The position numbers were made by a program, and so were the translations under genes. From positions 2,480,001 through 2,544,000 of the forward strand of contig VSJF01000002.1 in assembly GCA_009739215.1 (NCBI GenBank): 64,000 bases of DNA, given 5' to 3'. How positions within the stretch are numbered: position 1 is the first letter of the stretch; each line of letters begins with the position of its first letter. The stretch is from Floccularia luteovirens. Lineage: Eukaryota > Basidiomycota > Agaricomycetes > Agaricales > Squamanitaceae. Of this stretch, positions 1 through 12,259 are shown in pieces. Below the pieces are notes generated by a model that was given only the letters and a program-made list of their open reading frames with translations, had not been told where the DNA came from and ran no database searches.

Positions 1-30
1 GTACTTCACATTTACATATGGAGGGACAAA

Positions 31-1451
31 ATGCCCCAAAACACGCTTCGAGGGGAATGGTGGTGCGTGAATATCGTTACTAAATGTCATATTATAATAT
101 GTTTAATGTTGGAGGTGTTTCGTTGTAGGTCAGACTGGAGTTGTGGTCTTTTATCTCGTTGCAGCTTTGGCGGTGAGCTTATATTCATATGTGCGAAACA
201 GATGTTTCCTTACAATGAACCTTTCTGCGTAGATGGTAATGGCGTATGTGTTTCCGCCTTCGCAACTCTAATTTTGCTTGAACTGCAGTTTGCAGCAACA
301 AATGGGTCTTGAACACGACGACAACTCCTCTTTTCTTCCTTTGGATGCAACTCTTGATAGCGGTGTTGTTATTCTTGATTTCAGACGTTCTGCGTCTACT
401 TCCAGATAAATTAACGTTCGATATCGAGACCTGCAAAAGCTTGGTATCAATGATTTCTTTGAATGTGCTAAGCTTAAGGTATGCAGATCAGCACTTACTG
501 GAGCTATACACAACTAACTACTACCATGACTCTCACCACTTCATCTCATCAATAGCTTCAGCAACTACACACTAAAATATGTAGACGCCTCATTTTACCA
601 AGTCGCCCGTGGCCTTGTCTTACCGTTCACTGTCTGCGTCTCCTTCATCCTCTAACACTCCCGTCCATCAACCCGCATTCTCATGTCGTGTGCAATCGTA
701 ACCATTGGCTTCTTCGTCGGAGTGTTCCTTGATGGCACCCCAATTTCCCTTCTCGGAATCACATTTGGTGTTGCTAGTTCCGCCATCACCGCTATCCACT
801 CAGTTGTGATCAAGCAGAGTCTGAGCGTTGTGAATGGAAGTGCTTTGGCACTCTCCTGGTACACCAACTTGTTGAGTGCGATAGTTTTGGTTCCCATTTT
901 CTTGTTGTTGGGAGAGGGCCCGGGGATTATCAAGTTGGTGTTTGGAGTAAGTGAGCTTGTTAAAGAGGCTAACACGATGAGCGCGTTAGCCACTTTCTTG
1001 TGGGGTTCGGCTATCACTGTAAGCATTATTATCGTTAGGAATGCTAGTTCGCTTATATACTAATGCTTAGGGTGTTCTGGGTTTCCTTATGTCGATTGCC
1101 AGTCTACTATCCATTAAAGTAACTTCCCCCATAACACACATGATCTCGTCCGCTGTCCGTGGAGTAGCAGCTTCGTTGTTAGGAATGTGGTTGTTCCATG
1201 ATATTATTACAAGGTTCGCATACCCTCCTTCTCTTTAGACATTGAGAAAAAAACTAAAAACTCTGATTTCATAACAATTTCATACAAAAAGTGGTAGAGG
1301 GTCTTCTATCGCCATCATTCTCCTTGGCTCAATCTATTATACATGGGTAAAACATGTGGAGACACAACCTGAACCAGCTCCGAAAGAGGTTGATTCGTAT
1401 GAAAGAGTCCCCTTGGTAGAACTAGAGGGTGGATCTGAACAAGAAAAGTAA
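31..1451 (+). pseudogene. GDP-fucose transporter (SLC35C1-like), interrupted by an in-frame stop
   Basis: Nucleotide-sugar/triose-phosphate translocator family; such proteins carry GDP-fucose from cytosol into the Golgi. Readable exons are about 126-173 (first membrane helix), about 294-478 (starts NKWVLNTTTTP), 562-1018, 1071-1213 and 1298-1451. They give the family's hydrophobic helices and the block SIASLLSIKVTSPITHM, and end in an acidic tail with stop TAA at 1449-1451. Frames agree across the 478/562 and 1213/1298 splices. However, codon 653-655 in the fourth helix region (SFIL-stop-HSRPS) is TAA where relatives have a leucine. No acceptor AG follows before about position 719, so an intron cannot remove it. 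The first exon, with a start at 31, is a guess. The gene is either a pseudogene by one nonsense change or an intact gene with a sequencing error. It is convergent with the O-fucosyltransferase gene at 1997-3690. Confidence 0.75.
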
Positions 1452-1996
1452 TTTTTCTATACCGAACATTTTATGCATATACTATCCCAGTACCATCCTT
1501 CCGTTGACCCCATCTGTAAGTTTGCTCCTATATCTCCACTTCCTCTCTTGTCAATAGCATAACAAATAAGATCTAGGTAGCTTTACATGGTAGTATACAT
1601 ATTGCAAGAGAAAGGTGGAATTCTCGTGCTTGCAGTGGTTTCATCTGAACACCGGTTGTATAAGGTTGTCAGCTAGGCTCTTTAAACCAATAAGCCCATA
1701 AGGTGATGCTTTTTGCACGGCGTAGCCCGCTAGTAGTCACGCGCACGGCTTAGAACATTTTGTCCACAACTGTATACTATACATCCTCAGCCACACATCG
1801 GCCAAATCATCCTTTTGTCGATCTCAAAGTATATCGCCCATATCTTCAAGGCAAAGCAACCGAGAAGACTGATAAGGAGTGTTGGAGTGTTGGGTGAGAA
1901 TAGTTACAGTACGTTCACAAATGGTTGCACTGATGCACGCTTTACACACAATTGTTTTGTTTGTTACAGTAGCTGATCTACAAAGTAACAGTACTG
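1452..1996. other. Intergenic gap between convergent genes, start of a duplicated segment
   Basis: No gene is seen. It holds the 3' ends of two convergent genes. From about 1760 onward it belongs to a segment that reappears at about 4557-5505, with a shared stretch around ccacaactgta and cacatcggcca. Confidence 0.5.
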
Positions 1997-2685
1997 TTAA
2001 CGCTCATATCTAAATAACAATCTTGTAAAACCATGTTGCCAATCCTTCACCCTTTTCTGACTCAGTAGACTAAACGTAGAACTCCTTACTCCTACGAACC
2101 CCTCTGCTTGGCTCTGACATACGATATCCACTAGTGGCGGATACCATTCTCCATATTTTTCGAGTGTCATTTCCTCAGTGTGGTTTATGTACCTCCACCC
2201 AACTTTTTTTATATCTGACCAGAACTGTGGCTCCACTTCGTCTGAGCGATAACATCAGTAGAAACTCGCATACTTGACCGCTAATGTTAACACTCACCAG
2301 ATGATATTAGAATTTCAGTAACGTTCATACCCTTCATTGCCAACAACTCGTCTTGAACTTCTTTGATATGCTTTGAGTAGGCTGAGATCGATGGGTAACA
2401 TTTCGTGGCAACTCCTTCTTTATCCATACAACCTTGTTCGAAATCCCCATGGCGCATGTGGACCGCAATAAACTGAGAAACATAGATTAGTGGTCTGTTT
2501 CCATTTCCTAACAATAATTAACGCTTACAGGAGGAATTATGTCGTTATTAAAGGTCCTTCTCAAGTACGATTTAGAAAGATCCATCAGCGGCTCGGTGAA
2601 CCTCAAGTACTTCCCATAAAATCGCCATTCAGGACTCCACACAGTTTCCCATTCAAACTTCTTGTGTGCTGTTGACATATAGTAT
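1760..2685. repeat. Source copy of a ~0.93 kb direct duplication (second copy 4557-5505)
   Basis: The downstream flank and last three exons of the O-fucosyltransferase gene recur in the same orientation at about 4557-5505, with many point differences and small indels. Similarity starts near the shared ccacaactgta motif and stops abruptly near 2685/5505, inside the exon coding for YMSTAHKKFEW. Limits were read by eye and may be off by some tens of bases. Confidence 0.8.
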
Positions 2686-3690
2686 AGAATATCAAAACAG
2701 GACAACTGCATGCTGGGTGGTAAGGTTGATCCCATCCGGGACTCGGTAATGAGCTTATAACCATCCGTTTTTTCTCCCGGAAAGATGAGGGCAGCCAGCG
2801 CATAGTAAGAAACAAATATCTCATTTTTCTGGTCAGATGCTTGCCGCGTCCAACTTGGAACCCTTGAGTAAGACACATCGAGACCAAGATGGCCCATAAT
2901 CGCCCCCGGGCCCAGGGCACCACTGCTCTTCTCAGAGTTTGTTGACCAACAACCTAAATGCTCTACTTCAGAGTTGGAAAGTGAGTTTTCTGATGTTGGC
3001 GGAAGTAGTTTTTTTACGTCACGCCATTCGAGTACTGGAATGCGTGTGGTCTCTCGAAAATGGGTCAAGTTGAATATGTCTCCGAAAGGAAGTATTCCTG
3101 CCGACCTTGCTATGTTTCAATGAAGTGATGGACATTGTGGTAGTAGTTTAGTAAATTGGACTTGCATATATGAGAGTTTGGAGAGAAAGGAGGGATTATC
3201 GGTATGCGATTTGAAATCTGTCCCAAATATATTGTGTTGACCTGTGTCGTAACAAGATGCTAATAAGCACACAGCAAGCGGGTGGATTAACGATAACCGA
3301 TTCACCATAGCTATAAATTGATTCGCTGGCAGTACGTTTAGAATAAATCGACGAGTTGAGTATTTGAATGCTCAAGCGCTCACTGAACCCAGCTATCCCC
3401 CACGTTGTAACATAGAATGTGTCGTTTCGCAAATTATCTCGGGGTTAATTATTACTAGATGTTTACAACAAGTGCATGTCATACACACCTGCGAACCGTT
3501 CTGTTGGTGGACCCAAAACATAATTTGAAGAATCATGGATATCAATGTGAAATTGATTTGGGGTAGGGACGATGCCACGGAGTTCGTAGCTCATGGGAAG
3601 TGAAGCTATGTTGATGTACAGGACTGACACTCCAGTCACGAATAGGAAGAGGGATATCGCCAGTGTCCAATCAACATGTTTGAACAGCAT
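1997..3690 (-). CDS. O-fucosyltransferase-like glycosyltransferase (type II membrane protein)
   Basis: Belongs to the basidiomycete family related to GDP-fucose protein O-fucosyltransferases. It should act in the secretory pathway with GDP-fucose, but the acceptor is unknown. The ATG at 3688-3690 begins a short cytosolic end and a hydrophobic anchor (about residues 9-30). The protein continues through GPPTERF, NLRNDTFYVTTW, AGFTNQF, RIPIIPPF and PFGDIFNL. A large exon follows (HLGLDVSYSRVPSW to RRTFNNDIIPP), then the donor-binding-like motif FIAVHMRHGDF and a Cys-containing loop. The C-terminal stretch GVRSSTFSLLSQKRVKDW fits the conserved end of the fold. All exons splice in frame by eye, with introns of about 50-60 nt; the one at 3110-3165 needs a GC donor. 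No disabling change was seen. It is tail-to-tail with a GDP-fucose transporter gene that could supply its substrate. The stop is at 1997-1999. Confidence 0.8.
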
Positions 3691-4556
3691 GATAAAGTCT
3701 ATTAACGAGTGAATCTAAGTGCAGTCAGTTATTGTTATGAAACGGAGATAACAAATTGAATTACTCACACTTTGGTTATAAGGGAAAGTTATAAAGTGCG
3801 ATTACAGGAATATCAAGGTATTTAAACGAAAGAGAGAGAAGGATTGTAAACAATCACAATGTGCGAGTGTGACGTAGCTACATGTTGTAGCTACATATCG
3901 ACATGACGCGTATGACGCAAGCGCAATAAGTAGTTTGACTGACAAAGACATGCTATCTCGCCGAGTGCATTATTCAGGACTATAAGATACAAAAGGTAGA
4001 GCACAGCCACAATTCTTTGCAAGCAGAAAGGATCCTGGTGAACTTCGCTCAAATATAAGATTATGCATGAATCATCGTTTATTGATAGATACTTACTTGT
4101 GCCAGGCCGACCCATTGGCCATGGATGGTAAGGGTTCTGCTGTTGTTGCTTTCAAAACTTGGAAGTTTACTGAAGAAATATCTCTAATTTGTACCATTCT
4201 GAGTTGCATTTAACCCCAATATCGCAATATGGGTAATTTCACCGCACCTTCCTCTGGTTTTTTGGTTTACACTTAGATCTCGGTTTCCTCTTGTTCTTCC
4301 CCTTAGCTACTCGGTACATGACTTATCAATGGCATAATGAATGGGATCTGGATGGTTCTTACATGATGGTTGAATGGGCGTTTGAGAAGGGTGATAAAAT
4401 GAGCAGTTTTCAAACTTACTTATATACCACTTAAATGTGCCAGAGGTGTTTAAACTGATCATGGCACACCAAAATATATTGATGATCCTGCTGTGCAAGC
4501 CTGATTGATGTGACGAACGGAAAACTGACTGACCCCGGAGTAGCCGAGTAAGGCTC
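3691..4556. other. Gap upstream of the O-fucosyltransferase gene, no gene recognised
   Basis: Only short unconvincing reading frames on both strands. It presumably contains the promoter of the gene starting at 3690. Confidence 0.4.
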
Positions 4557-5505
4557 AGTCCACAACTGTATCCTATCCTCAGCCCACACATCGGCCATCT
4601 TTCGCCACCTCAAATCAAATATCTCGCTCATATCTCGACAAAGTGCTGAGAATGGAGATGACATGGCGAGCTGGAGAGCCGGGTGGGAGTAGTTACAGAA
4701 CGTTCACGAACGATTGCACCAAATGCACGCTTTATGTTGGTTTTTGTTTAGCGTTGCTGACGATATCAACTGAGCGGTTCCGGTTACTGTATGTAGTACA
4801 CAATTCCTTTGTTCGTCACAGTGTCTAATGCTTATATCTAAAAACAATCTCGTAAAACCATGTTCCAATCCTTCACCCTTTTCTGACTCAGTAGACTAAA
4901 CGAAGAACTCCTTACCCTTACAAACCCTTCCGCTTGACTATGACATACGATATCCACTAGTGGCAGATACCACTCTCCATATTTTTCGAGTGTGATTTCC
5001 TCAGTGTGGTTTATATACCTCCACCCAACTTTTTTAATATCTGACCAGAACTGTGACTCCGCCTCGTCTGAGTGTTTTATCAGTAAAACCTCCCATATTT
5101 GACTGTTTATATTAATACTCACCAGATGTTACTAGCACTTCAGTAACATTCATACCCTTCTTTGCCAACAACTCATCTTGAACTTCTCTGACACGCTTTG
5201 AATAGACTGTTGTTGGTGGGAATCATTTAGTGGCAACCCCTTGCTCATCCAAGAAACATAGACAGCAATAAACTGAGAAAAGTAAATGATAGAAAAACAT
5301 CAATCAGTATTCAGCTTCCGTTTCCTAAACAAAATCAACACTTACAGGAGAAACTGTATCGCTATTAAAAACCCTTCTTATATACAATTTGAGAAGATCC
5401 ACCAGCGTCTCGGTGAACCTTAAGTATTTCCCGTAATATCGCTATTCAGGACTCCACACAGTTTCCCATTCAAATTTCTTGCGCGCTGTTGACATGTAGT
5501 ATATA
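4557..5505 (-). pseudogene. Truncated, decayed duplicate of the O-fucosyltransferase gene
   Basis: This copies the 3' part of the gene at 1997-3690. The last exon is still readable (EAESQFWSDIKKVGW to LLSQKRVKDW), but a one-base loss near 4864 changes the final residues. In the exon for FIAVHMRHGDF a 34-nt stretch is replaced by 9 nt. This deletes the HMRHGDF motif and breaks the frame around 5250-5270. Similarity ends near 5505, so the N-terminal two thirds are missing. It cannot encode an active enzyme of this family. Confidence 0.8.
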
Positions 5506-6357
5506 GAGCAATGTCGCGATTTCAAGTGCGCAAGATCCAGTTTTTCTATGGTTACCTTCTGCCGCAGACGAACGACGAGTTTGAGTTACAAACTCCTGCA
5601 GTCCTCTAACGCAATTATAATAAGCTCGTACTTTATGAAGTACTTCCCACCGCACAAAGCTTGACTTTAAATAGTAATGATTCCACTTCATGCTAATCGT
5701 ATTGCTTGGGCCTACCAGCAAAACAATATCCTATCATGTCGTAAATTCCATTCGAATAGAGATAAACGGAAGGATACCATCGGTGAATAATTGTCGTTCG
5801 AATTGATCTTGGTGACAAATTTCAAAAGGTCAAACTGGAGGCCTTACTCTGCGAAACAGAACTTACTAGTGAAATACTCAAGACGAGTTGGTGTGGTGCA
5901 TGGGAATATATTTTCCCGTTGTTACTCAGATGTATATGCTAAAGAAAGAACACAGCGCTCCAATAGCTATAACTTACTAGTACTCGAAGGTTTTAGTCCC
6001 GTACATACTAAAATGTGGTAATGATTCTAAGGCGACCTCAGTTTTTCCCCCCCCTACTGTCTAGCATTACAGAGTAAAAAAGAAGGGTTACAAATGTGTG
6101 TCTGCGCATATAGTCCAGATAAACAAAAGAAATAAGGGGAAAACGTTCATACAGCTTGCTCCGCGTACTTAGGGAAGGAAAGCTAGGAATGTGGTATCCG
6201 GTATGGAAAGAAATAGAGGAAAGGAGGGTGAGAAGGTGTAAAAAAATACGACAGACTAAGCCTCCCCATATCATGATGTAAGTAAGACCGATAATTGATA
6301 AATACTCCTCACACCTTCATGCACCTTCATGGCGAGTAAGGAAGAAAACTTGAAGCT
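5506..6357. other. Gap, no gene recognised
   Basis: Between the decayed duplicate and the 3' end of the magnesium transporter gene. Only short random-looking frames were found. Confidence 0.4.
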
Positions 6358-9262
6358 CTACTGTTGTCTATGGCGCTCATCGTGTTGCACAAGACGAATT
6401 CCACCTGACGATGGAAATGATTCATCTGTGTCCGTATCAGTTCCACGTTGCCAAAGACTCTCACTTTCCTCTCTATCAATATCATCTCCACTTCTAGGGT
6501 ATCTTCGTGATGAATATGGACGATCCTTCTCCTTCTCCTTCTCTCGATCCGAGCGTACAGTGTTCAGAGTTTCCAAAGTTTCCAAGTCATCTTCGCGATA
6601 CGACTGGCTCGGCGATGACTCTGTTACAGAAGGGAAAGAAATTAACGTGCCTCGTGTCCCAGCTGTGCTCATATCTTGTGTATTATTGAAAAGGTCTCGT
6701 GCGTTTGGCTTCGGGAATCTCGCGAAAACTGCGGGTGGTGCGCTGTGTATTTGAGGTTCTGTTGGTCGAGGTGGTGGAACTGAGATCAGTTGGCCTGGTT
6801 CTAGTGGTTTCAAGGGCGAATCAACTTCAGGACTTTCACTGAGATAATCTTCAGGCTCTTCTTTATCAAGGGATGTCGTAGTAACAGGATGCGGGGGGAG
6901 AGGAGGGTATCCGTCGTTTGGTGGTCTCGGCGAACCTATCGCTTGTCGGTGTTCGTGAGTAGCAGCATTACTACCTGTCCCAGGACGATTGTATTGATGT
7001 ACAACATCCTGGCTATCAAATTTAATCGTTGGTCGTTTATTCATTAATTGTGAGTGAATAGAGGCACGAGACGAAGCGTCATCAGCAGTCGGTACAGGTG
7101 CATCGTATAGTTGATGGCGCTTTATGCCAGCTAGATGGTCATTTCCACCAGTTGTGGGTAATGAGTAATGATGGTCAGAGTGTAAGGATGTTGGGTCGTA
7201 GGTGGAGCCAATGAATCCTTGTGGCCGCGTGCGGAAGTTTGGTCTGGTACTGTTCTGGCTCATCCTCTTTGCGCTGCGAGCGCGGATAATACTTCCTACA
7301 GTACCAAATGACCCACGTAGGGCGTCCATCCCTGGATCCTCAACCCCAACAGCACCCTTCTCTTCCATCGTTTCTGTTTGAGAGCGTGCAGCTTGCAGAA
7401 GGATAGTGGACCTCCTATCAAGTTTTGTAAGCTGTACAGGATCCACTTTGGACATCTGTAAAATTGTGATTCCAACACAGATGACCAAGAATGCCATGGC
7501 AATAGTGATTATCTGAGCTGCAGAAGCTTGAAGTCCTTTGAAGAGTACCTGGAATGATGCTGAGAACCTTTATCATGGGGATATATGATGTCACGAGACC
7601 CACCACAGTTGTGACCATGGAGAAAAAAGTGACTGATTTAGAACATAATTAATAGCTGAGAAAACTGCAAGTAGTAAAAGGAAACTTACAAGTGACATAG
7701 TATGTCGGCGTAACTAGTGGACATAAAAATGAGTAATTTTTAGAAAAACAGCAGATAAGCGCCATACCCATAGCTACGAGGGGAAATCAGGATCTAGAAA
7801 GAAACATAAGAATATGGAATGACATACCAGTATTGAAAAGTGCAAGTGCAACGTTGAGGTAGTATACTTCAGTTACTGATTGAATGTGTTAACTTGAGTA
7901 ACCATGAGGGAAAATACTAAAACTCACGTAATGTAACGACCACAAAAGCCATCAAAAAATACATGAACCAGAATTTAAACTGACCATTTAATGATCAGCC
8001 CTGCTCTCATCATAGAAGATATTGATAGTGATATACTGACCTGGTTATCACCCATAGCAGTTTGTACAATCGCGGCACCCAAACCAGTAGTGACACTAAC
8101 AGATATGCCACCAATCATACTACAGACTGCGATATACCATAGCATACTCTTCTTTCCATATCTAAGCAACATCAGTACAGTTAATAAACGGTGGTGCAAG
8201 CGAAGAACTTTTGAGATCGCCGAAAGAAATGAAAAGACTAACCTGGGTGCAAAATAGAATATGATAGCCAGCGATATAGCAATCAATAATGACGTGTATA
8301 CGAGGAATCCAGGAGCTAGGAAGAGTTTTTGGAATTCTTTTATTTGCCCGACGGAATCCTCATGTGGTCCTGCACAGCCAAAGATTATCGGCACACGATC
8401 AAATTTGAATATGGAGGGAGGGTAATACCATTCAAAGCAATAATGACAGATCCCAGCTAACAGCTATCTCAGCGAAAATTACGGGGATATAACTGGTTTT
8501 ACATACAATACACAGACCACACCCCAACCAACCGAAAAAGCTCAACTTTTCATTAAGGAATATTGATGACAGGATAGCACAGATAACGACTGAGAGTGCG
8601 CCCAGTGGTGTCTAGAATCAAATTATCAAGTTAGGAGCAGTCGCCAAGAAATATTGATCGTAAATACGAACAACGACAATTGCTTCTACAAATGCGTATG
8701 CTAGGAGACAACGGTTTGAGAAGTATTGTTGCATGAGAGTGTAGATACGCACCGGCAAAATTACATATTTCTCCAACAATCATCACTAAAAAGACGTTTC
8801 CAAAGTATTTCAACCAACCATGGAGCATGATACTAAGAAACGTACTAGTCATTCCTATCCACCAAAGGGCCTTATAAGGGTACAGTCAGTTCATTCACAG
8901 ATACTGGGTACAAAGATGCCCTCGCAAGACCGCTCACCGATTTTAAATATCCAACACCCTCTCCAGCCACCCCGCCCGCCTGCGCGCGGAGGAGACCTTT
9001 CTTCTTAAACACAAAACTCGATCCTATGAGTAGTCCACTAACGATTGCGAGTATGATACCAACGAACCTATGCGCCCAGATACTGAGAACCCAAAATTAG
9101 TAAAACTTCGCATTTTGTGATGACATGCAAGTTGTTGGAGCATGCTTTTAAGTACAGTACCTTGAGGTTTTTCCCTGCTGATAGCGTGTGTGTCACAGCC
9201 GACGATGTAGCTGCGGGTATCTGTGATGTTTCTGTTGATGATATTGCAGACGTCGAGGACAT
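6358..9262 (-). CDS. NIPA-family magnesium transporter with long C-terminal tail
   Basis: NIPA proteins are membrane magnesium transporters of the drug/metabolite transporter superfamily. Exons read on the minus strand give the family blocks in order: [157 protein letters not shown] and [22 protein letters not shown]. After [15 protein letters not shown] comes a Ser/Pro-rich tail of more than 300 residues, with many phosphorylatable serines and an acidic/basic end ([18 protein letters not shown]). About nine short introns are present. The start is uncertain: I chose the ATG at 9260-9262 ([10 protein letters not shown]), but the join of exon 1 to exon 2 is not settled. The stop at 6358 is firm. 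Confidence 0.88.
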
Positions 9263-9972
9263 TGTTGGTGAGGGGGATAGGGAGGATTTGGTCGTAACAG
9301 ACGTTGGGCCCAGTTGTGGTTGCTTTCGAAAGGCCCAAGCACACAAGCCTAATTACCGGTTAGGGCCAGTTGTTACTTCGGATCACCGAGGCTACCTTGT
9401 ATAGTAAATCACCGGCTAACATATCCATGTATGGTATCTCTCGGATCTCTCGGCAAAAGCCAAGGAAATTTATTATGATCCAAGGAACTCGGAGCTCATG
9501 CTGTGCTCAGCTGTGTTTTGCTGTGTCCTCCACCGATCAGTCACTTCTAGCTTCTGTGATTTTGTCCAATTATTTATCTGCAAGCTTGTTGCATCGGAAA
9601 CTACTGTGGCAACTCATAAATCTAAATTCTTTGCACATAACAACGAGTATTTCATCTCCACCATATGCGTACATTCCCATGAGTTAGTTCATCAATCAAA
9701 CACGAACACTCCATATAAGCACCTCATTTATCATTTTCAAGAATAAACATATCTTGATTGATGATGTATGATGTATGTGTATGGACTAGGATTTAGGGGT
9801 TTATAATGCAAACGTGTCAACTCAAAGTTATAAATGGTGGGGTACAATGAGGCTGGATGATGGAGTACTCATTGATAGGGGAACGGAGTAGGTTACGGTC
9901 TGTGCAGTCCGAAGTGATAGGAGCAATGTGTAGGATCCTAAAAAAGAGGCTACACAAAGAAAATACCTCTAC
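9263..9972. other. Gap between two minus-strand genes, no gene recognised
   Basis: Contains the presumed promoter of the magnesium transporter and the 3' end of the RBR ligase. No convincing coding exon was seen. Confidence 0.4.
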
Positions 9973-12259
9973 TTAATTCTCGACTTTGTCTGGGTCTTCG
10001 AAACCATCAACCGTCGCGTTCCACATCCACCTACCATCTTGGAAACCTATTGCGGTATCCTCCAACATGATCTCATTCCGTTTTTGCACATATACCTGCG
10101 TGATGAGATAAAAAGTCAGATAACCAATAACATATATTAAATGAGGATATGCACTGTCTTGTCTGTGACTTTCTGTCTTAAAGATGGGATATTCTCTGCT
10201 TCAATTGGCGACTCTAGAAGTTCGGAAAGATCCTCGACTGCCTTCTCCAAATCTCTGTTACAACACAAAAATATTAGTCTTGTATCTACACGACATGTAA
10301 AAAGCGCACCGTTGATTATCTTCAAACAAATCCTTCTCGTTACCACGTGCCAGGTAATATGCCATGGCATAAGTCCACTTCAGTGTCATCCTGCATTTTT
10401 CCACCTCTTCGACAGCCTTCTTCATAAACTGCACCTCGATCCATGTAAGTTCGGATGTGATCTGCATATCCTCCATCTTTCTCTCTGTCTTGGCATACAG
10501 ATCTACAGATAATTTAGCGGATTGTTCGTGGTTTGCCCATCGGTTGTAGTACTAAACAAATAATGACGCGTATGAATAAGAATGTGAGAACCGGTGGCCA
10601 TAAATAAAAGGACATACGTGTAGGTAACGTTCTAGGGATGCCCGGCTCTTGCTTTGTGCGTCTCGGGCTTCTATTCCTGCTTTCTCATCGTAACGGTTGC
10701 ATGAATACCACGCCGTTCCGTGTTCGCTCCACGGCCCTGCCGATATCAAAGATTGATCAATACCAATAAAGCTTGCCAAAAGAGACAACACACCCATGCA
10801 AACCCAACAGAATTCATATTTGCACTTCTTGCAAGTCATGTGACTGTAAGGGCAAAACAATCAGCATACACGTCCCCGATGCAAGGCTGCCCGATAACAA
10901 CAAATTAACTCACTTGCAACCTCCATTCTTTTCAATCGTGCTCTGGCACTGGCTACACTCCTTTGTATTACTCTTGATCCAATTAGCTGTCTCACTATCA
11001 TCTCGACACTTCTTCAACCACATCTTTGCAACACCACAAACCACTGGTCGGTGGTCGCTCTCAATGGGACATCCAAAACAGAACTTGTGCTCTTTTCCAG
11101 CTAAGCCCAAGCCATGGCCTTGTTGGCTTTCAGAAACACTCTCTCCACCCAAGCCACGAGCACCACATGAGACAGTGGGAACAATACTCGTCAAGCTCGA
11201 CTTGGATGCAGCAGAAGGGCATGAGACGGTGTTCGTGCATGATGGATATGGACAGAATTTGAGACTAGGATTACACCCTACAAAGTGGCGTACAAGTAGT
11301 TCTTGGAACCGAGTCCAAACTTTAGCATTGTCCTGGTCTTGTGCTTGTGTGGTGGAGTTCTCGGCAGATGCGTCAGGCTCAGGGATGAGAACGCTGTTAA
11401 TAAACCCATCTGGTAATACAAGTGAGCAAGCTTCAGCCATGCAACGAATCTCATGTTCGCTCTCTTCTCGAACTTTAGAAGTAATGTATGACACCCAACA
11501 ATTGTTGCAGAAGATGTGTTCGCAATCTAGCGCCATCGTCTTAAGACCCGGAGTGTCGTCAAAACAAATGGGGCACACAAAGGGCTCCAGTTTTGAGCCT
11601 TTGAGAGTTTTCGGGGTTGAATAAGTTGAAGTTGGTGATTGGGGTGATTTGTGAGATGATTTTGATACAGATGCGAATCCTAGTATTTTGGAAGTGCTAC
11701 GTGACGGGCGGCGGTTTGAATTCTGTGAACCAGAGGGTGATGTGTGAGTGCGTTTAGGTGAGGCAGAATTGGTTGGTTCAGGCAAAACCACGCCTGCAGC
11801 TACGAGTACAGTGGTTGGGTTATCCATATATTTCTCAATGAGGCGCTCTTTGTTCCATTTGAGATGTCGCAAAAGCAGACCAGCTGTACTCGCCTGTTCA
11901 ATATGTTCATAAATGTTGAATAGAAAGTACAAATTAATAATAAAACCAATATAGAAAACGCACATCGACACCGAGGATACCGCAAATATGATCCACGTCT
12001 TGCTGCATAAGCTTCTCAACAGTGGCTTGATTAAGGGATTGATATTCGATTTCATAGGATTTACGGTTGCCCTTCGGAGTGACTTTGAAGTCATCATTAT
12101 ATTCGTCCATGTCCATGTCATCGCCTGAAACTATAAAGAAAGAATGAATAAGCAGGAGCGAGGAAAGCGGCGCCCAAAGAGACTAACAGTCATCCTGAGT
12201 TCCATCTATCATGTCTTCATCATCATAATAATCTGAATCGTTTGAGTAGTCTGAAGACA
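9973..12259 (-). CDS. ARI1: Ariadne-type RBR E3 ubiquitin ligase
   Basis: RBR ligases pass ubiquitin from an E2 to a cysteine in the last zinc domain before transfer to substrate. Starting at the ATG at 12257-12259, the N-terminus is very acidic (MSSDYSNDSDYYDDED). A UBA-like region follows (SLNQATVEKLMQQDVDHIC ... LLLRHLKWNKERLIEKYM). After a Ser/Pro linker comes RING1 (CPICFDDTPGLKTMALDCEH, then CNNCW), the IBR region (KFCPYPSCTNTV, CFGCPIESDHRPVVC) and the Rcat domain (CSQCQSTIEKNGGCKHMTC). In Ariadne proteins the catalytic cysteine is the one in NGGC. The C-terminal Ariadne helices follow (WSEHGTAWYSCNRY, YYNRWANHEQSAKL, DLEKAVEDLSELLE). The order matches HHARI/ARI1. Several introns are present, one just after NGGCK. 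The stop is at 9973-9975. Confidence 0.92.

Noticed and set aside
640..720. Idea that the transporter's TAA lies in an intron
   Set aside because: The flanking residues on both sides belong to the same conserved helix, and no AG occurs before about 719.
3100..3170. Apparent in-frame stop in the first O-fucosyltransferase gene, first taken for a pseudogene mark
   Set aside because: A GC-AG intron at 3110-3165 removes it and restores the family sequence on both sides.
10773..11624. 283-codon plus-strand open frame
   Set aside because: It lies antisense to the RBR ligase, whose zinc-domain cysteines read cleanly on the minus strand. The plus-strand protein has no family features.
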